From Scytonema sp. UIC 10036 (GTDB taxonomy: Bacteria > Cyanobacteriota > Cyanobacteriia > Cyanobacteriales > Nostocaceae), in NCBI RefSeq assembly GCF_009725235.1, contig NZ_WJFC01000140.1, positions 1 through 33,647 on the forward strand: a DNA stretch of 33,647 nucleotides, in the 5' to 3' direction. Below the pieces are notes generated by a model. It was not told the origin of the DNA. It saw only the letters and a program-made list of their open reading frames with translations, and ran no database searches. Of this stretch, positions 17,271 to 25,600 are shown in pieces (the first letter of the stretch is position 1; each line of letters opens with the position of its first letter). A program made the translations under genes and the position numbers.

Positions 17271-17334
17271 TCTCGTTCCCAGGCTCCAGCCTGGGAACGC
17301 ATTCCATAGAGGCTCCGCCTCTGGTAACATGAAG
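17271..17334. repeat. Dispersed palindromic repeat (TCGTTCCCAGGCT type)
   Basis: TCGTTCCCAGGCTCCAGCCT followed by GGGAACGC, then a second stem, AGAGGCTCCGCCTCT. This is a two-stem member of the family found at 748, 8781, 22472 and 29088. It lies just downstream of the sensor-only gene. Confidence 0.8.
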
Positions 17335-17432
17335 CTCGGTGTTAGCTTATCACACAATCTGCTTGGCGATCCGATCGCTACTCTTGGTGGAGTAAACTGC
17401 AACAAGAAGCGTGGCGCGCTCTAGATCAAGCG

Positions 17433-17547
17433 TTATAGCAATCCTAAATCATTTGTAAAATTCTCTCTTCTCTCTTCTCTCTTTTCTTCGTGCTCTTTGC
17501 GTCTTTGCGGTTGATAATTTTTACCTATCAAATAGGATTGCCATAGA
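17433..17547. mobile_element. Probable small MITE carrying a TTTGCGTCTTTGCGGTT repeat
   Basis: ATAGCAATCCTA near 17435 pairs with TAGGATTGCCAT near 17533 (11 of 12 positions). The interior holds TTCTCTCTTC tandem units and CGTGCTCTTTGCGTCTTTGC then GGTT. There is no ORF. The rest of the gap 17236-17560 holds the preceding palindrome and nothing else recognisable. Confidence 0.5.
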
Positions 17548-17560
17548 GCCATTAGCAATT

Positions 17561-17989
17561 TCAAGATACCAACTTTACCCAAGGAAACATAGCTTGTACG
17601 GAGTTAACTAGTCGCCTGTCTGATGTCCAAAACTCGCATTGCAATCGTTGCGCTAACGCTAGATAATGGGCATCATACGTAGCAGATAGTCTCAGACTTC
17701 GCGCTATCGTTAAGGCTTGTCTGTGTAATTCCGCATCACCATAAAGTCTGATATTTAAATTTATTGCCTCAGCCAAAGCTCGATCTGCCTCTTCTGGTAG
17801 GATTTGCCCTGCAACAGCAGCTCGATGCAACGCATTGCTAAGTTCATAATAAATTAAGGTTGGTGCAACAATTGTGTACTCTGACTCTAGCCAATGATTC
17901 CACAATTCCCTGACTTGCAACTCTGTCGTAATTCTAGAAAACAAACGCACGATCAAATTGGCATCAACACAAACTAAAGTTAATGTCAT
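17561..17989 (-). CDS. PIN-domain ribonuclease toxin (VapC-like)
   Basis: A 142-residue PIN-domain protein. The first acidic residue is D9 in VCVDANLIV; YYELSNALHRA supplies the conserved Glu, and LSATYDAHYLALAQ and FWTSDRRLVN supply the C-terminal acidic residues, so the metal-binding site looks complete. VapC toxins cleave tRNA or rRNA when released from their antitoxin. The start codon overlaps the end of the preceding small gene by 4 bases (ATGA), the usual VapBC arrangement. The C-terminus, AMFPWVKLVS, is normal for the family, so the gene looks intact. Confidence 0.88.
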   Translation of the reverse strand: MTLTLVCVDANLIVRLFSRITTELQVRELWNHWLESEYTIVAPTLIYYELSNALHRAAVAGQILPEEADRALAEAINLNIRLYGDAELHRQALTIARSLRLSATYDAHYLALAQRLQCEFWTSDRRLVNSVQAMFPWVKLVS

Positions 17990-18255
17990 TTCGCCTCTGA
18001 TTTGGGAACGGAACTACGCATAAGTTGATCGTGTTGCTCATTACGTTCTTCTCTTGTTTGCCGGATATAATCTTCTAATGGTGGGTCAAATGGCTGTCCT
18101 TCACGACGAGCGTTGATTTTGTCTCCCAACTCAATCAACCTTTGGAAAGCTGCTCGTGCGTCTGATTTTTTCAGTTTTTCATCTAAAAACATTCGCTCTT
18201 CTTCGGAGAGAGACTGGATAATTTGCACTAGAGAATTTACCAGTTGTGTATTCAT
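17986..18255 (-). CDS. VapB-like antitoxin
   Basis: About 89 residues, starting MNTQLVNSLVQIIQSLSEEE. The N-terminal helical segment resembles small cyanobacterial antitoxins preceding PIN toxins; the C-terminal half (PFDPPLEDYIRQTREERNEQ) would be the toxin-wrapping tail. The ATG at 18255 is preferred over an upstream TTG at 18285. The 4-base overlap with the PIN gene supports co-translation. Direct DNA-binding folds (ribbon-helix-helix or AbrB) are not obvious, so autoregulation is inferred from family practice. Its 5' end lies next to a remnant toxin gene on the opposite strand. Confidence 0.75.
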   Translation of the reverse strand: MNTQLVNSLVQIIQSLSEEERMFLDEKLKKSDARAAFQRLIELGDKINARREGQPFDPPLEDYIRQTREERNEQHDQLMRSSVPKSEAK

Positions 18256-18275
18256 GGCTTCAACGCACAGTTTAA

Positions 18276-18368
18276 TTCTGCTCAACAGAAAATGGGATGG
18301 AAGTGGAAGTGGTTGCCAAACTTGGTTTGACAGGAAAGTTAGTTATCATCACAGTATATCAGGTATAA
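18276..18368 (+). pseudogene. Remnant of a DUF4258-type toxin C-terminus
   Basis: The frame ending at the TAA at 18366-18368 reads FCSTENGMEVEVVAKLGLTG then KLVIITVYQV. This matches the C-terminal beta strands of DUF4258 proteins, which normally sit directly upstream of YgiT-type antitoxin genes. A TAA at 18273-18275 closes the frame upstream and no start for a full-length gene exists, so only the last ~30 codons survive. The VapBC-like module abuts the break. The identification rests on pattern memory of the family and should be checked by profile search. Confidence 0.55.
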
Positions 18369-18383
18369 GATGGGGAAATTTAT

Positions 18384-18635
18384 ATGAAATGCGATTTTTG
18401 TGGAAACCAAGAAGTACAGATTCGCAAAGTTGCGAGGACTTATGGTAAAGGTGAAGACTTACTAGTCATTGAAAATATTCCTGTCATTAGTTGTCCTCAT
18501 TGTGGTGAGAGTTATCTCACAGCAGAAACTTTGCATGAAATTGAAAGAATTAAAAGTAATCGGCAAAGTTTGGCTGTTGCACGTTTTGTAGAAGTAGCTA
18601 ATTTTGGTGAAGAAAATCCGCCTGTTGCTGTATAA
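18384..18635 (+). CDS. YgiT/MqsA-type zinc-finger antitoxin (orphan)
   Basis: An 83-residue protein with two CxxC pairs, CDFCGNQ at the N-terminus and SCPHCGESYL near residue 37, forming the zinc-binding domain of YgiT/MqsA-type antitoxins. A helix (TAETLHEIERIKS) and a variable tail follow. The full HTH domain of E. coli MqsA is absent, as in the short cyanobacterial forms. Start ATGAAATGC has a GGGGAAA sequence ahead of it. The toxin gene that should precede it is reduced to a fragment (18276-18368), so this is probably an orphan antitoxin. Confidence 0.85.
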   Translation: MKCDFCGNQEVQIRKVARTYGKGEDLLVIENIPVISCPHCGESYLTAETLHEIERIKSNRQSLAVARFVEVANFGEENPPVAV

Positions 18636-18756
18636 CCTGTTCTGGGATTTAGTCGCCTAAAAAGTGACACGGGCGTTTTCGATAACTGGTTCAAGAATTG
18701 AGTATGGGATCGGGCTATAGCGATTCCTACATTCGTAAGGTACACTGAAGAAATAA

Positions 18757-19242
18757 TTAACCGCAGCCTGTAGCGGATGGACGATTCGCAGTTATAGCAT
18801 TATCCAACTATTAGGAAAGGGTGGTTTTGGAGAGGTTTATTTAGCACAGCATAATCAAACAAAAAATTTTGTCGCACTGAAGGTAATGCTACCTGCTGTT
18901 GCTGCAAATGACTGGGCTATACAAATGTTTCTGCGGGAAACAGAAAATACTAAAGCATTGCGACATCCTCATGTTGTGAAATTGCTTGATTATGGTTACT
19001 CCGAAAGCATTTTCTTTTTTACAATGGAGTATTGCGAGGGTGGTACGGTTGAGGATTTAATGCGGCGACAGGGAGGACGATTATTGGTAGATATTGCCAT
19101 ACCAATTATTTTCCAAGTTTTAAATGGTTTAGAATATGCCCACAACGCAGAAATTCCTAATGTCAAATTGGGTAATGGTGGATTTGGTAAAGGTAGGGGT
19201 TTGGTTCACCGCGACCTGAAACCAAGTAATATTTTCTTGTGA
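18757..19242 (+). pseudogene. Truncated Ser/Thr protein kinase fragment
   Basis: The frame contains a protein-kinase N-lobe: glycine loop GKGGFGEVYLA (from about 18814), VAIK-like VALKVM, a helix C glutamate (RETENTKALRHPHVV), hinge MEYCEGG and catalytic loop HRDLKPSNIFL. It stops right after the catalytic loop, so the DFG motif and the rest of the C-lobe are missing. No ATG precedes the glycine loop in frame (a stop lies at 18754-18756); the first ATG, at 18886, is downstream of the VAIK lysine. The coding frame is open at neither natural end, so this is best read as a decayed fragment of a cyanobacterial Hanks-type kinase. An ATG-started 118-residue product from 18886 could not be an active kinase. 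Confidence 0.75.
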
Positions 19243-20248
19243 AGTGTAGTAGCAAAGGGGGCAGAAAAAGATTTCAGACCCATCATTGCCACCTGCTCAA
19301 ACTCAGGTTCAATGCTTCATCCGTACAAGCAATGTAATATTTCAGTTCACGCATATCTATGTCCTCTCAACGAAAAAGCCTACTGTGCGTAATGAGACGA
19401 TCGATCTCTTATATACTACAATATACTACCAATTCCCACGCGTCCCCAGTTACGCGATCGCTTCGGCGCAAGCCTCCCCCGGCTTATCGCACTCACCTTC
19501 ATTCCCCATGCCATAAGTTATCTATAACTCATAGTCACTCCGTCGTGACACTTCCGCCTGTGGGTTCGCGCATTTATACGTACTTTATAATTTCCACTAT
19601 TTGATGTAATCAACGTAGTATGAGCTAGTTACATACTTCGTTATATATTACATATCCAGTACAAGTCCTGTCCCACTTGAAAATTACTTATTTGAATGAA
19701 CCGCAAAGACGCAAAGAGCACGAAGGAAGAGGAGAAGAAAATCGGTAATCTTGTAGCGGAAAGGGAGTAACTATCAATAAGGCTAAACGACGTTCACCAG
19801 TAGATACGTCAACTTGATACCGACATCATCGCTCTGTAGAAGTTTAGAATATACCATCTTTAAATCTCAATGGCAACAAGATTAGAATCTGGCGTAATGT
19901 AACAGACAAGAAAACTCACCTTTGAGTCAAATGGCAACCTCCTTTTTCTTCCCCCTAAAGAAGGATTTTCTGCCTTATATAAGGAAGAAAGGGGTATGTG
20001 TGTGAGAGTTTGTAGCAAATGCGCTTACAACTTTTGCTTTCACAGAATATAGCCAAACCTATACTGTACAAGCAAAGAGAAAAATAAAAATGCCAAATTT
20101 TTAACTTAAATGGCTGGAATTCCCATCCAGAAAAGAGAAAAGCCATAACGCTCCCCAAATTAGGAATACAAAAGTTAAAAGTAGCGACATTGTCCGCAAG
20201 TGATGCTAGAGTTGCTAGAAATTCATGTGAAATTTTCAGCGGGTATCA
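19243..20248. other. 1-kb stretch without a recognisable gene
   Basis: No convincing coding region on either strand; the open frames here are short and have no family resemblance. The segment contains a CCGCAAAGACGCAAAGAGCA then CGAAGG copy at about 19699-19726, a HIP1-type site near 19455, and a small palindrome CCTTATATAAGG near 19973. The last ~100 bases should carry the promoter of the lytic transglycosylase gene, but no clear -35/-10 pair is seen. With the kinase fragment on its left, this looks like decayed DNA. Confidence 0.6.
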
Positions 20249-22441
20249 ATGCTGAAGCAGCGACAAAAGAAAAAATATATCCCTCTCATTGCGGGTGCTG
20301 GATTGTGTGCCTTCCTAGCAGGTGCAATGGTGTCCGCGCCTCAGTTTAGTAAATCCTTTGGGTCTTGGCTGCGGTTTACTAAAAATTCAACTGAGCAGCT
20401 TTCAGAAGTTAGCACGGCTAACTCCGCCGTGCTTCCACTGGTGTCACAGTCCCCACATGAACGCAGTGCAAAACTGGAGGCTCTTGCAAAGGGGCAGGAC
20501 TTGCAAGACCGAAATCGCGCTCGTTATCTTTTGGCTAGCGATTTGATTGAAAAGAAGCAAGCCAAAGCAGCGCTACAGTTACTAGAAGGGCTAGAAAACG
20601 ATTATCCACGTCTAGCATCCTATGTTTTGCTGAAACAAGCACAAGCACAGGATATTCTTGGGGAGGAAGGCAAAGCCTCGGATTTGCGGCAAAAGGTGGT
20701 GAAAAAATATTCTAAAGAACCTGCTGCTGTTAAAGCTCTATACCTGATAGCAACACCTGAATATCAAGCTCAAGCCATCGAGCAATTTCCCTCAAATCCT
20801 CTAAGTTGGGAGATTATTCGCCAGCAGTTGCAAGAAAATCCACTTCAGCCCCAATTGCAGCTGGCTTTGGCAAAACACGCCTATGACCAACCAGGAATCT
20901 TGCCCGTACTAGACCAGTTGGCAAATGACTCTACCCTTAAACCTGAAGAATGGGAAATCGTGGGCACGGCATACTGGGAAAATAGCGAATTTTTCAAAGC
21001 TGCAGAAGCTTATACTAAAGCCTCTCGGACACCTCGCAATCTCTACCGTGTGGCACGGGGATATCAGGTAGGTGGAAAACGTTCAGAAGCAATTGCTGCC
21101 TATCAACAACTTGTTAAAGCATTCCCTGATGCTGAAGAAACTGGGAATAGCTTACTGCGTCTGGCAGAAATGGCACAAGTCCGTAAGGATGGGATACCTT
21201 ATCTTGACAAAGTCATCAGTAAATTTCCTGAGAAAGCAGGTGAAGCACTGATGGAAAAAGCCAAGATTCTACAGGCTCAAGATCCAAAGGCAGCCAATCA
21301 AGCATTACAGTTGCTGATTACCAAATTTGGCAACACTGAAGAAGCAGCAGAGTACCGTTGGAAAGTCGCCCAAGAAAAAGCCAAAGCCAAAGATTTTAAT
21401 GGTGCTTGGCAGTGGGCAGGACCAATACCTATTAATAACCCTAACAGTATTTTGGCTCCCAGAGCTGGTTTTTGGGTTGGGAAATGGGCAACAAAAATAG
21501 GAAAAGGTCAGGAGGCGAAAAAAGCTTATGAGTATGTTATTAACCGCTTTCCTTACTCTTACTATGCATGGCGATCAGCTGCAGTTTTGGGTCTGAATGT
21601 TGGTAGTTTCAATAACATACGCAATCTCGACCCGAAAGTTGTCCCCTATCAACGGACTGTACCAACTGCAGGTTCGGAAACTTTTAAGGAATTGTATTTA
21701 CTCGGTCAAGATCGCGATGCTTGGTTGCAGTGGCAAACTGAATTTGTCAATAAAATGCAGCCAACAGTAGCAGAGCAATACACTGAAGGTTTGATGCGGT
21801 TGGCAAAAGGCGAATATTTAATCGGTATTGACAAAATTTCTAGACTGGAAGACAGGGAAAAACCACAAGAAAAAGCTGAATATCAGGATCTCAGCAAGCA
21901 AGTTAGTTACTGGCAAGCCCGTTATCCATTACCATATTTAAAGGAAATTGAACAGTGGTCGGCAAAGAATGAGATAAATCCCGTACTAGTTACTGCCTTA
22001 ATGCGTCAAGAATCTCGATTTGAGGCAAAAGCCCGTTCTGTAGCTGGTGCTACTGGTTTAATGCAGGTCATGCCAGACACAGCTAAGTGGATTGCTCCAC
22101 AAATTAAAGCAGATAGCAAAAAAATTAAATTGGAAAACCCCAATGACAATATTATGTTGGGGACTTGGTATTTAGACCATACCCACGAGCAGTATAAAGA
22201 TAATTCTATGCTCGCGATCGCCAGTTACAATGCAGGTCCGGGTAACGTTTCTAAGTGGCTGCAAACTCTACCAAAACAAGATCCAGATGAGTTTGTAGAA
22301 GCAATTCCCTTTGATGAAACCAAAAATTATGTGCGTCAGGTATTTGGTAACTACTGGAATTATCTACGGCTTTACAACCCTGAAATGTCCCAGTTAGTTG
22401 CAAAATATTCATCAGAGCATGCTCAGCTATCAGCACGTTAA
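20249..22441 (+). CDS. Soluble lytic murein transglycosylase (Slt70-like)
   Basis: A 730-residue cell-wall enzyme cleaving the MurNAc-GlcNAc bond of peptidoglycan to yield 1,6-anhydro ends. A basic N-terminus and hydrophobic segment (IPLIAGAGLCAFLAGAMVS) form a signal peptide or anchor to the periplasm. Residues about 75-540 are TPR-like alpha-helical repeats forming a U-shaped superhelix as in Slt70. The C-terminal SLT domain carries the catalytic E588 in LMRQESRFEAKA, then GATGLMQVMPDTAKW and LAIASYNAGPGNVSKW. All core motifs are intact. The gene is monocistronic, and its 3' end faces the STAND gene across a 115-bp palindromic repeat. Confidence 0.93.
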   Translation: MLKQRQKKKYIPLIAGAGLCAFLAGAMVSAPQFSKSFGSWLRFTKNSTEQLSEVSTANSAVLPLVSQSPHERSAKLEALAKGQDLQDRNRARYLLASDLIEKKQAKAALQLLEGLENDYPRLASYVLLKQAQAQDILGEEGKASDLRQKVVKKYSKEPAAVKALYLIATPEYQAQAIEQFPSNPLSWEIIRQQLQENPLQPQLQLALAKHAYDQPGILPVLDQLANDSTLKPEEWEIVGTAYWENSEFFKAAEAYTKASRTPRNLYRVARGYQVGGKRSEAIAAYQQLVKAFPDAEETGNSLLRLAEMAQVRKDGIPYLDKVISKFPEKAGEALMEKAKILQAQDPKAANQALQLLITKFGNTEEAAEYRWKVAQEKAKAKDFNGAWQWAGPIPINNPNSILAPRAGFWVGKWATKIGKGQEAKKAYEYVINRFPYSYYAWRSAAVLGLNVGSFNNIRNLDPKVVPYQRTVPTAGSETFKELYLLGQDRDAWLQWQTEFVNKMQPTVAEQYTEGLMRLAKGEYLIGIDKISRLEDREKPQEKAEYQDLSKQVSYWQARYPLPYLKEIEQWSAKNEINPVLVTALMRQESRFEAKARSVAGATGLMQVMPDTAKWIAPQIKADSKKIKLENPNDNIMLGTWYLDHTHEQYKDNSMLAIASYNAGPGNVSKWLQTLPKQDPDEFVEAIPFDETKNYVRQVFGNYWNYLRLYNPEMSQLVAKYSSEHAQLSAR

Positions 22442-22471
22442 GCAACCCCCCCCTCGTTTTAAGCAACCCCC

Positions 22472-22586
22472 TCCTCGTTCCCAGGCTCAGCCTGGGAATG
22501 ACTTGAGGGAGGCTCCGCCTCCAGTATTGGATAAGTCGAGGCGGAGCCTCGGTGACTGCATTCCCAGGCTGAGCCTGGGAACGAGA
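22472..22586. repeat. 115-bp dispersed palindrome between convergent genes
   Basis: The outer arms CTCGTTCCCAGGCTCAGCCT and AGGCTGAGCCTGGGAACGAG are exact reverse complements; each arm is itself a hairpin. The inner arms GAGGCTCCGCCTCC and GAGGCGGAGCCTC also pair. This is the most complete copy of the family in the window. Placed between two converging 3' ends, it could act on both transcripts as a structured barrier; this is inference. Confidence 0.88.
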
Positions 22587-22626
22587 TGTGCCTCCTCTGC
22601 CGTGTGCCGTGTGCCCTCTGCCTTCT

Positions 22627-25600
22627 TTAATCAGGGCAAAACTTGCGCTCGTCGTTTGTCATTTGGGAAGAATCCTTGAGCAAATCACAACCCATAAGTA
22701 GCAAATTTTGCAATGTTATGTCTTCTAAATTACGTAAAAACACTGTACCACTGGCACTACCAAAAGCGATCGCTTTATTGCGAGAACTTAAACTAATGCT
22801 GGTGAGGTAATCCTTTTCCTTTAAACTTATTTGTAATACCCCTTCACGATTCCAAAGCTTCACTGTTTTATCTTCACTCACTGAGGCAAGTAATTCCCCA
22901 TCACGACTAAAACTGACTCCAGTCACTGCATCTCTGTGTCCCCATAAAGTTTTGAGCAACTTACCATTACTGCTCCAAAGCTTCACCGTGTTGTCTTCGC
23001 TAGCCGACGCAATTTTACTGCCATCGGGAGACCAGGCTACACTATAAACTGCATCTCGATGTCCCGACAAAGTTTTGAGCAACTTACCATCACTGCTCCA
23101 AAGCTTCACTGTTTTATCATCACTAGCTGATGCTAGTAACTCTCCATTGGGACTGAAACTCACCCAATTAACAACACCTTCGTGTCCCGACAAAGTGTTT
23201 GACAGTTTACTACCGTTCTGACTCCACAATTTTACAGTTTTATCCTTACTGCCTGAGGCAATAATATTTTGAGGACTCCAAGACACGCTTAAAACCGTAT
23301 CTTTATGTCCTGATAACGTATTGATAAGCGTACCGTCACGTTTCCACAGCTTAACTGTTGTATCCGTACTCGCTGAGGCAAGCATATCCCCTTTTGGGCT
23401 AAAACTGACACCCCAAACACTATCCTTATGATCCTTCAAGATATGAAGTAGTTTCGCTTGTGAATTCCAGATTCTTACTGTTTTGTCAAGACCAGCAGAA
23501 GCAATTAAATCACCCTGAGGCGAGAAACTGATACTAGTCACGTCCCCAGTATGATGTTCAAACTTGGACTTCAGCAAATCCTGCAATTTCCAAAGTTTAA
23601 CTGTTGTGTCCCGACTTCCAGAAGCTAGGGTTTTGCCATCAGGGCTGAAATTGACACTATTAACCCAGTCGCCATGACCCTTAAAAGTTCGTAATAGAAT
23701 TCCGCGATCGCGACTCCAAAAATTGATTGTCTTGTTGGTACTTGCTGATGCTAGAATCTGACCATCAGGGGTAAAAGTTACGCTTGTAACTTTATCGTTA
23801 TGCCCAGTGAAGGTTCTTATCGATTTACCTTCCCAACTCCAAAGTTTAACACTTTTGTCCAAACTAGCTGAAGCAAACACCCTTCCATCTGGTGACCAAG
23901 CGACACTCCTCACAGCATCGTTATGGGCTGGTATGGTTTTCAACAGATTGCCGTTTCGACTCCAAAGGTTTATCGTTTTATCCGTACTGGCTGAAGCAAG
24001 GGTTTGACCATTAGGCGACCAAGCTACACTTAAAACAGCATCTTTATGACCTAACAGAGTCTTTTGAAGTTTACCATCCCGATGCCAAAGTTTGATGGTG
24101 CGATCGCTACTAGCTGAGGCAATCATTTTATCATCGGGAGTAAAACTGACACTATTAACGACTCCTTGATGCCCTGCTAAGATTTTTACCTGTTTGGTGT
24201 TTGGATTCCAAAGTTTTACAGTTGTGTCCTGACTGGCAGAAGCTACAGTTTTACCATCATGGCTAAAACTCACGTTATTCACAACGTCAGCGTGTATGGG
24301 TACGACTTGATACTCTTGAGAGTTGGTATGCCAGAGTATCATGTTACTATCTGCACCTGCGGAGGCTATTATCTTACCATCGGGGCTAAAATTAACGCTA
24401 TTGACACCCAAACTATGCCCCTGTAAGCGTCGGCTTGCTCTTTCACCCCCAGAAAAAACCAGTTGATAAAGCGTTCCCATTACCTGCGATCGAGTATCTG
24501 CATCTGGAAACATGGCATTTTGCTGTTTTCTGCCTGCTTTTAACCCTTCTTTCAAGGCATCTATATCTCTTCCTGCGGTTAGGAGTACTTCACTCGTTGC
24601 ACTAATAGCTCTAATTTCATTAACGAGCGCTTGTCTCCATTGAAAGGCTGAAATAAAAGAGGTTGTGAACGCTACTATAAGTATGACTGAACCAGCCAGT
24701 GCTATTGTCAAAGAACGATTGCTTTTTGCCAGTTCTGCTTGTAACTTTTGCTGTTGCAGTTCTGCATTCAGTTGCTCAATTTCAATCTGACTTTGTGTTT
24801 CTCGTTTGCGTAGCTCTTTTAATTCTGTCAGTAAATCCAAACCTTTTTCCGGTTTGCTACTGACCTGTTGAAATTGCTGCTGTTTTTTCTTAAGTTGGCT
24901 TTTTAGCTGGTAAATCTCTGTTTCCCTTTGCTGTACTTGGCTGCGTAACTCTTGCAGTTGTGTTTGTAAGTTCAATTCTGCTTGTTGCAGATAACGAATT
25001 AAATCTACTAAATAATCATGAATTAATTGATAGCGGCGTTCGGGTTGGTCGGGAAAGAGCACAACCAATCCAGAACGCACTAAAATTTCTAAAACTAACT
25101 CCAATTTTTCTTGATGTTCTAATTCGGCTAGCTGGGAAGCTAATTCACCATAAGTTTTGTAAGGACGCTTTTTGTTTTCGTCTGTTAACAAGTACAACAC
25201 CAGTAAAGCTGCTCTTTCATTTTCTGGGCCGCATTCTTTGATGAGTTCTTGTATATATCGCTCGATGAGTTTCCCCGATGTAAATTGCTGGTATTCTCTC
25301 AGCGTTGTTATCCTCTCATCTTGCAGTTGCGATCCCACAACTTGCAACTCAATTGGACGCACTTCTCCTAATTCTGTTGATAAATCTTGTACGACAGCAT
25401 CAATCAAAGCAGGCTCTAAATAAAAATGCGATCGCTCTGTTAACTTTAAGATAAAATTTTTAGCATCCTCTTGGGCAAAGTTTTTTAACTGATAGCGGAT
25501 ATTTTTGTCTAAAATATTATTGTTAATCTGGTCTTGTTTAGCCAAATGCTTAAATTCTAACAACCGATGTAAATAATCTTCTCGGAGAGAAAATATGATT

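Noticed and set aside
18113..18448. 111-codon plus-strand frame
   Set aside because: Shadow of the VapB-like gene on the other strand and of the toxin remnant and YgiT gene in other frames.
19955..20158. 67-codon minus-strand frame with hydrophobic stretch
   Set aside because: No ribosome site or family match; AT-rich non-coding composition.
22398..22679. 93-codon frame at the end of the transglycosylase gene
   Set aside because: It reads through the 115-bp palindrome and into the antisense end of the STAND gene.
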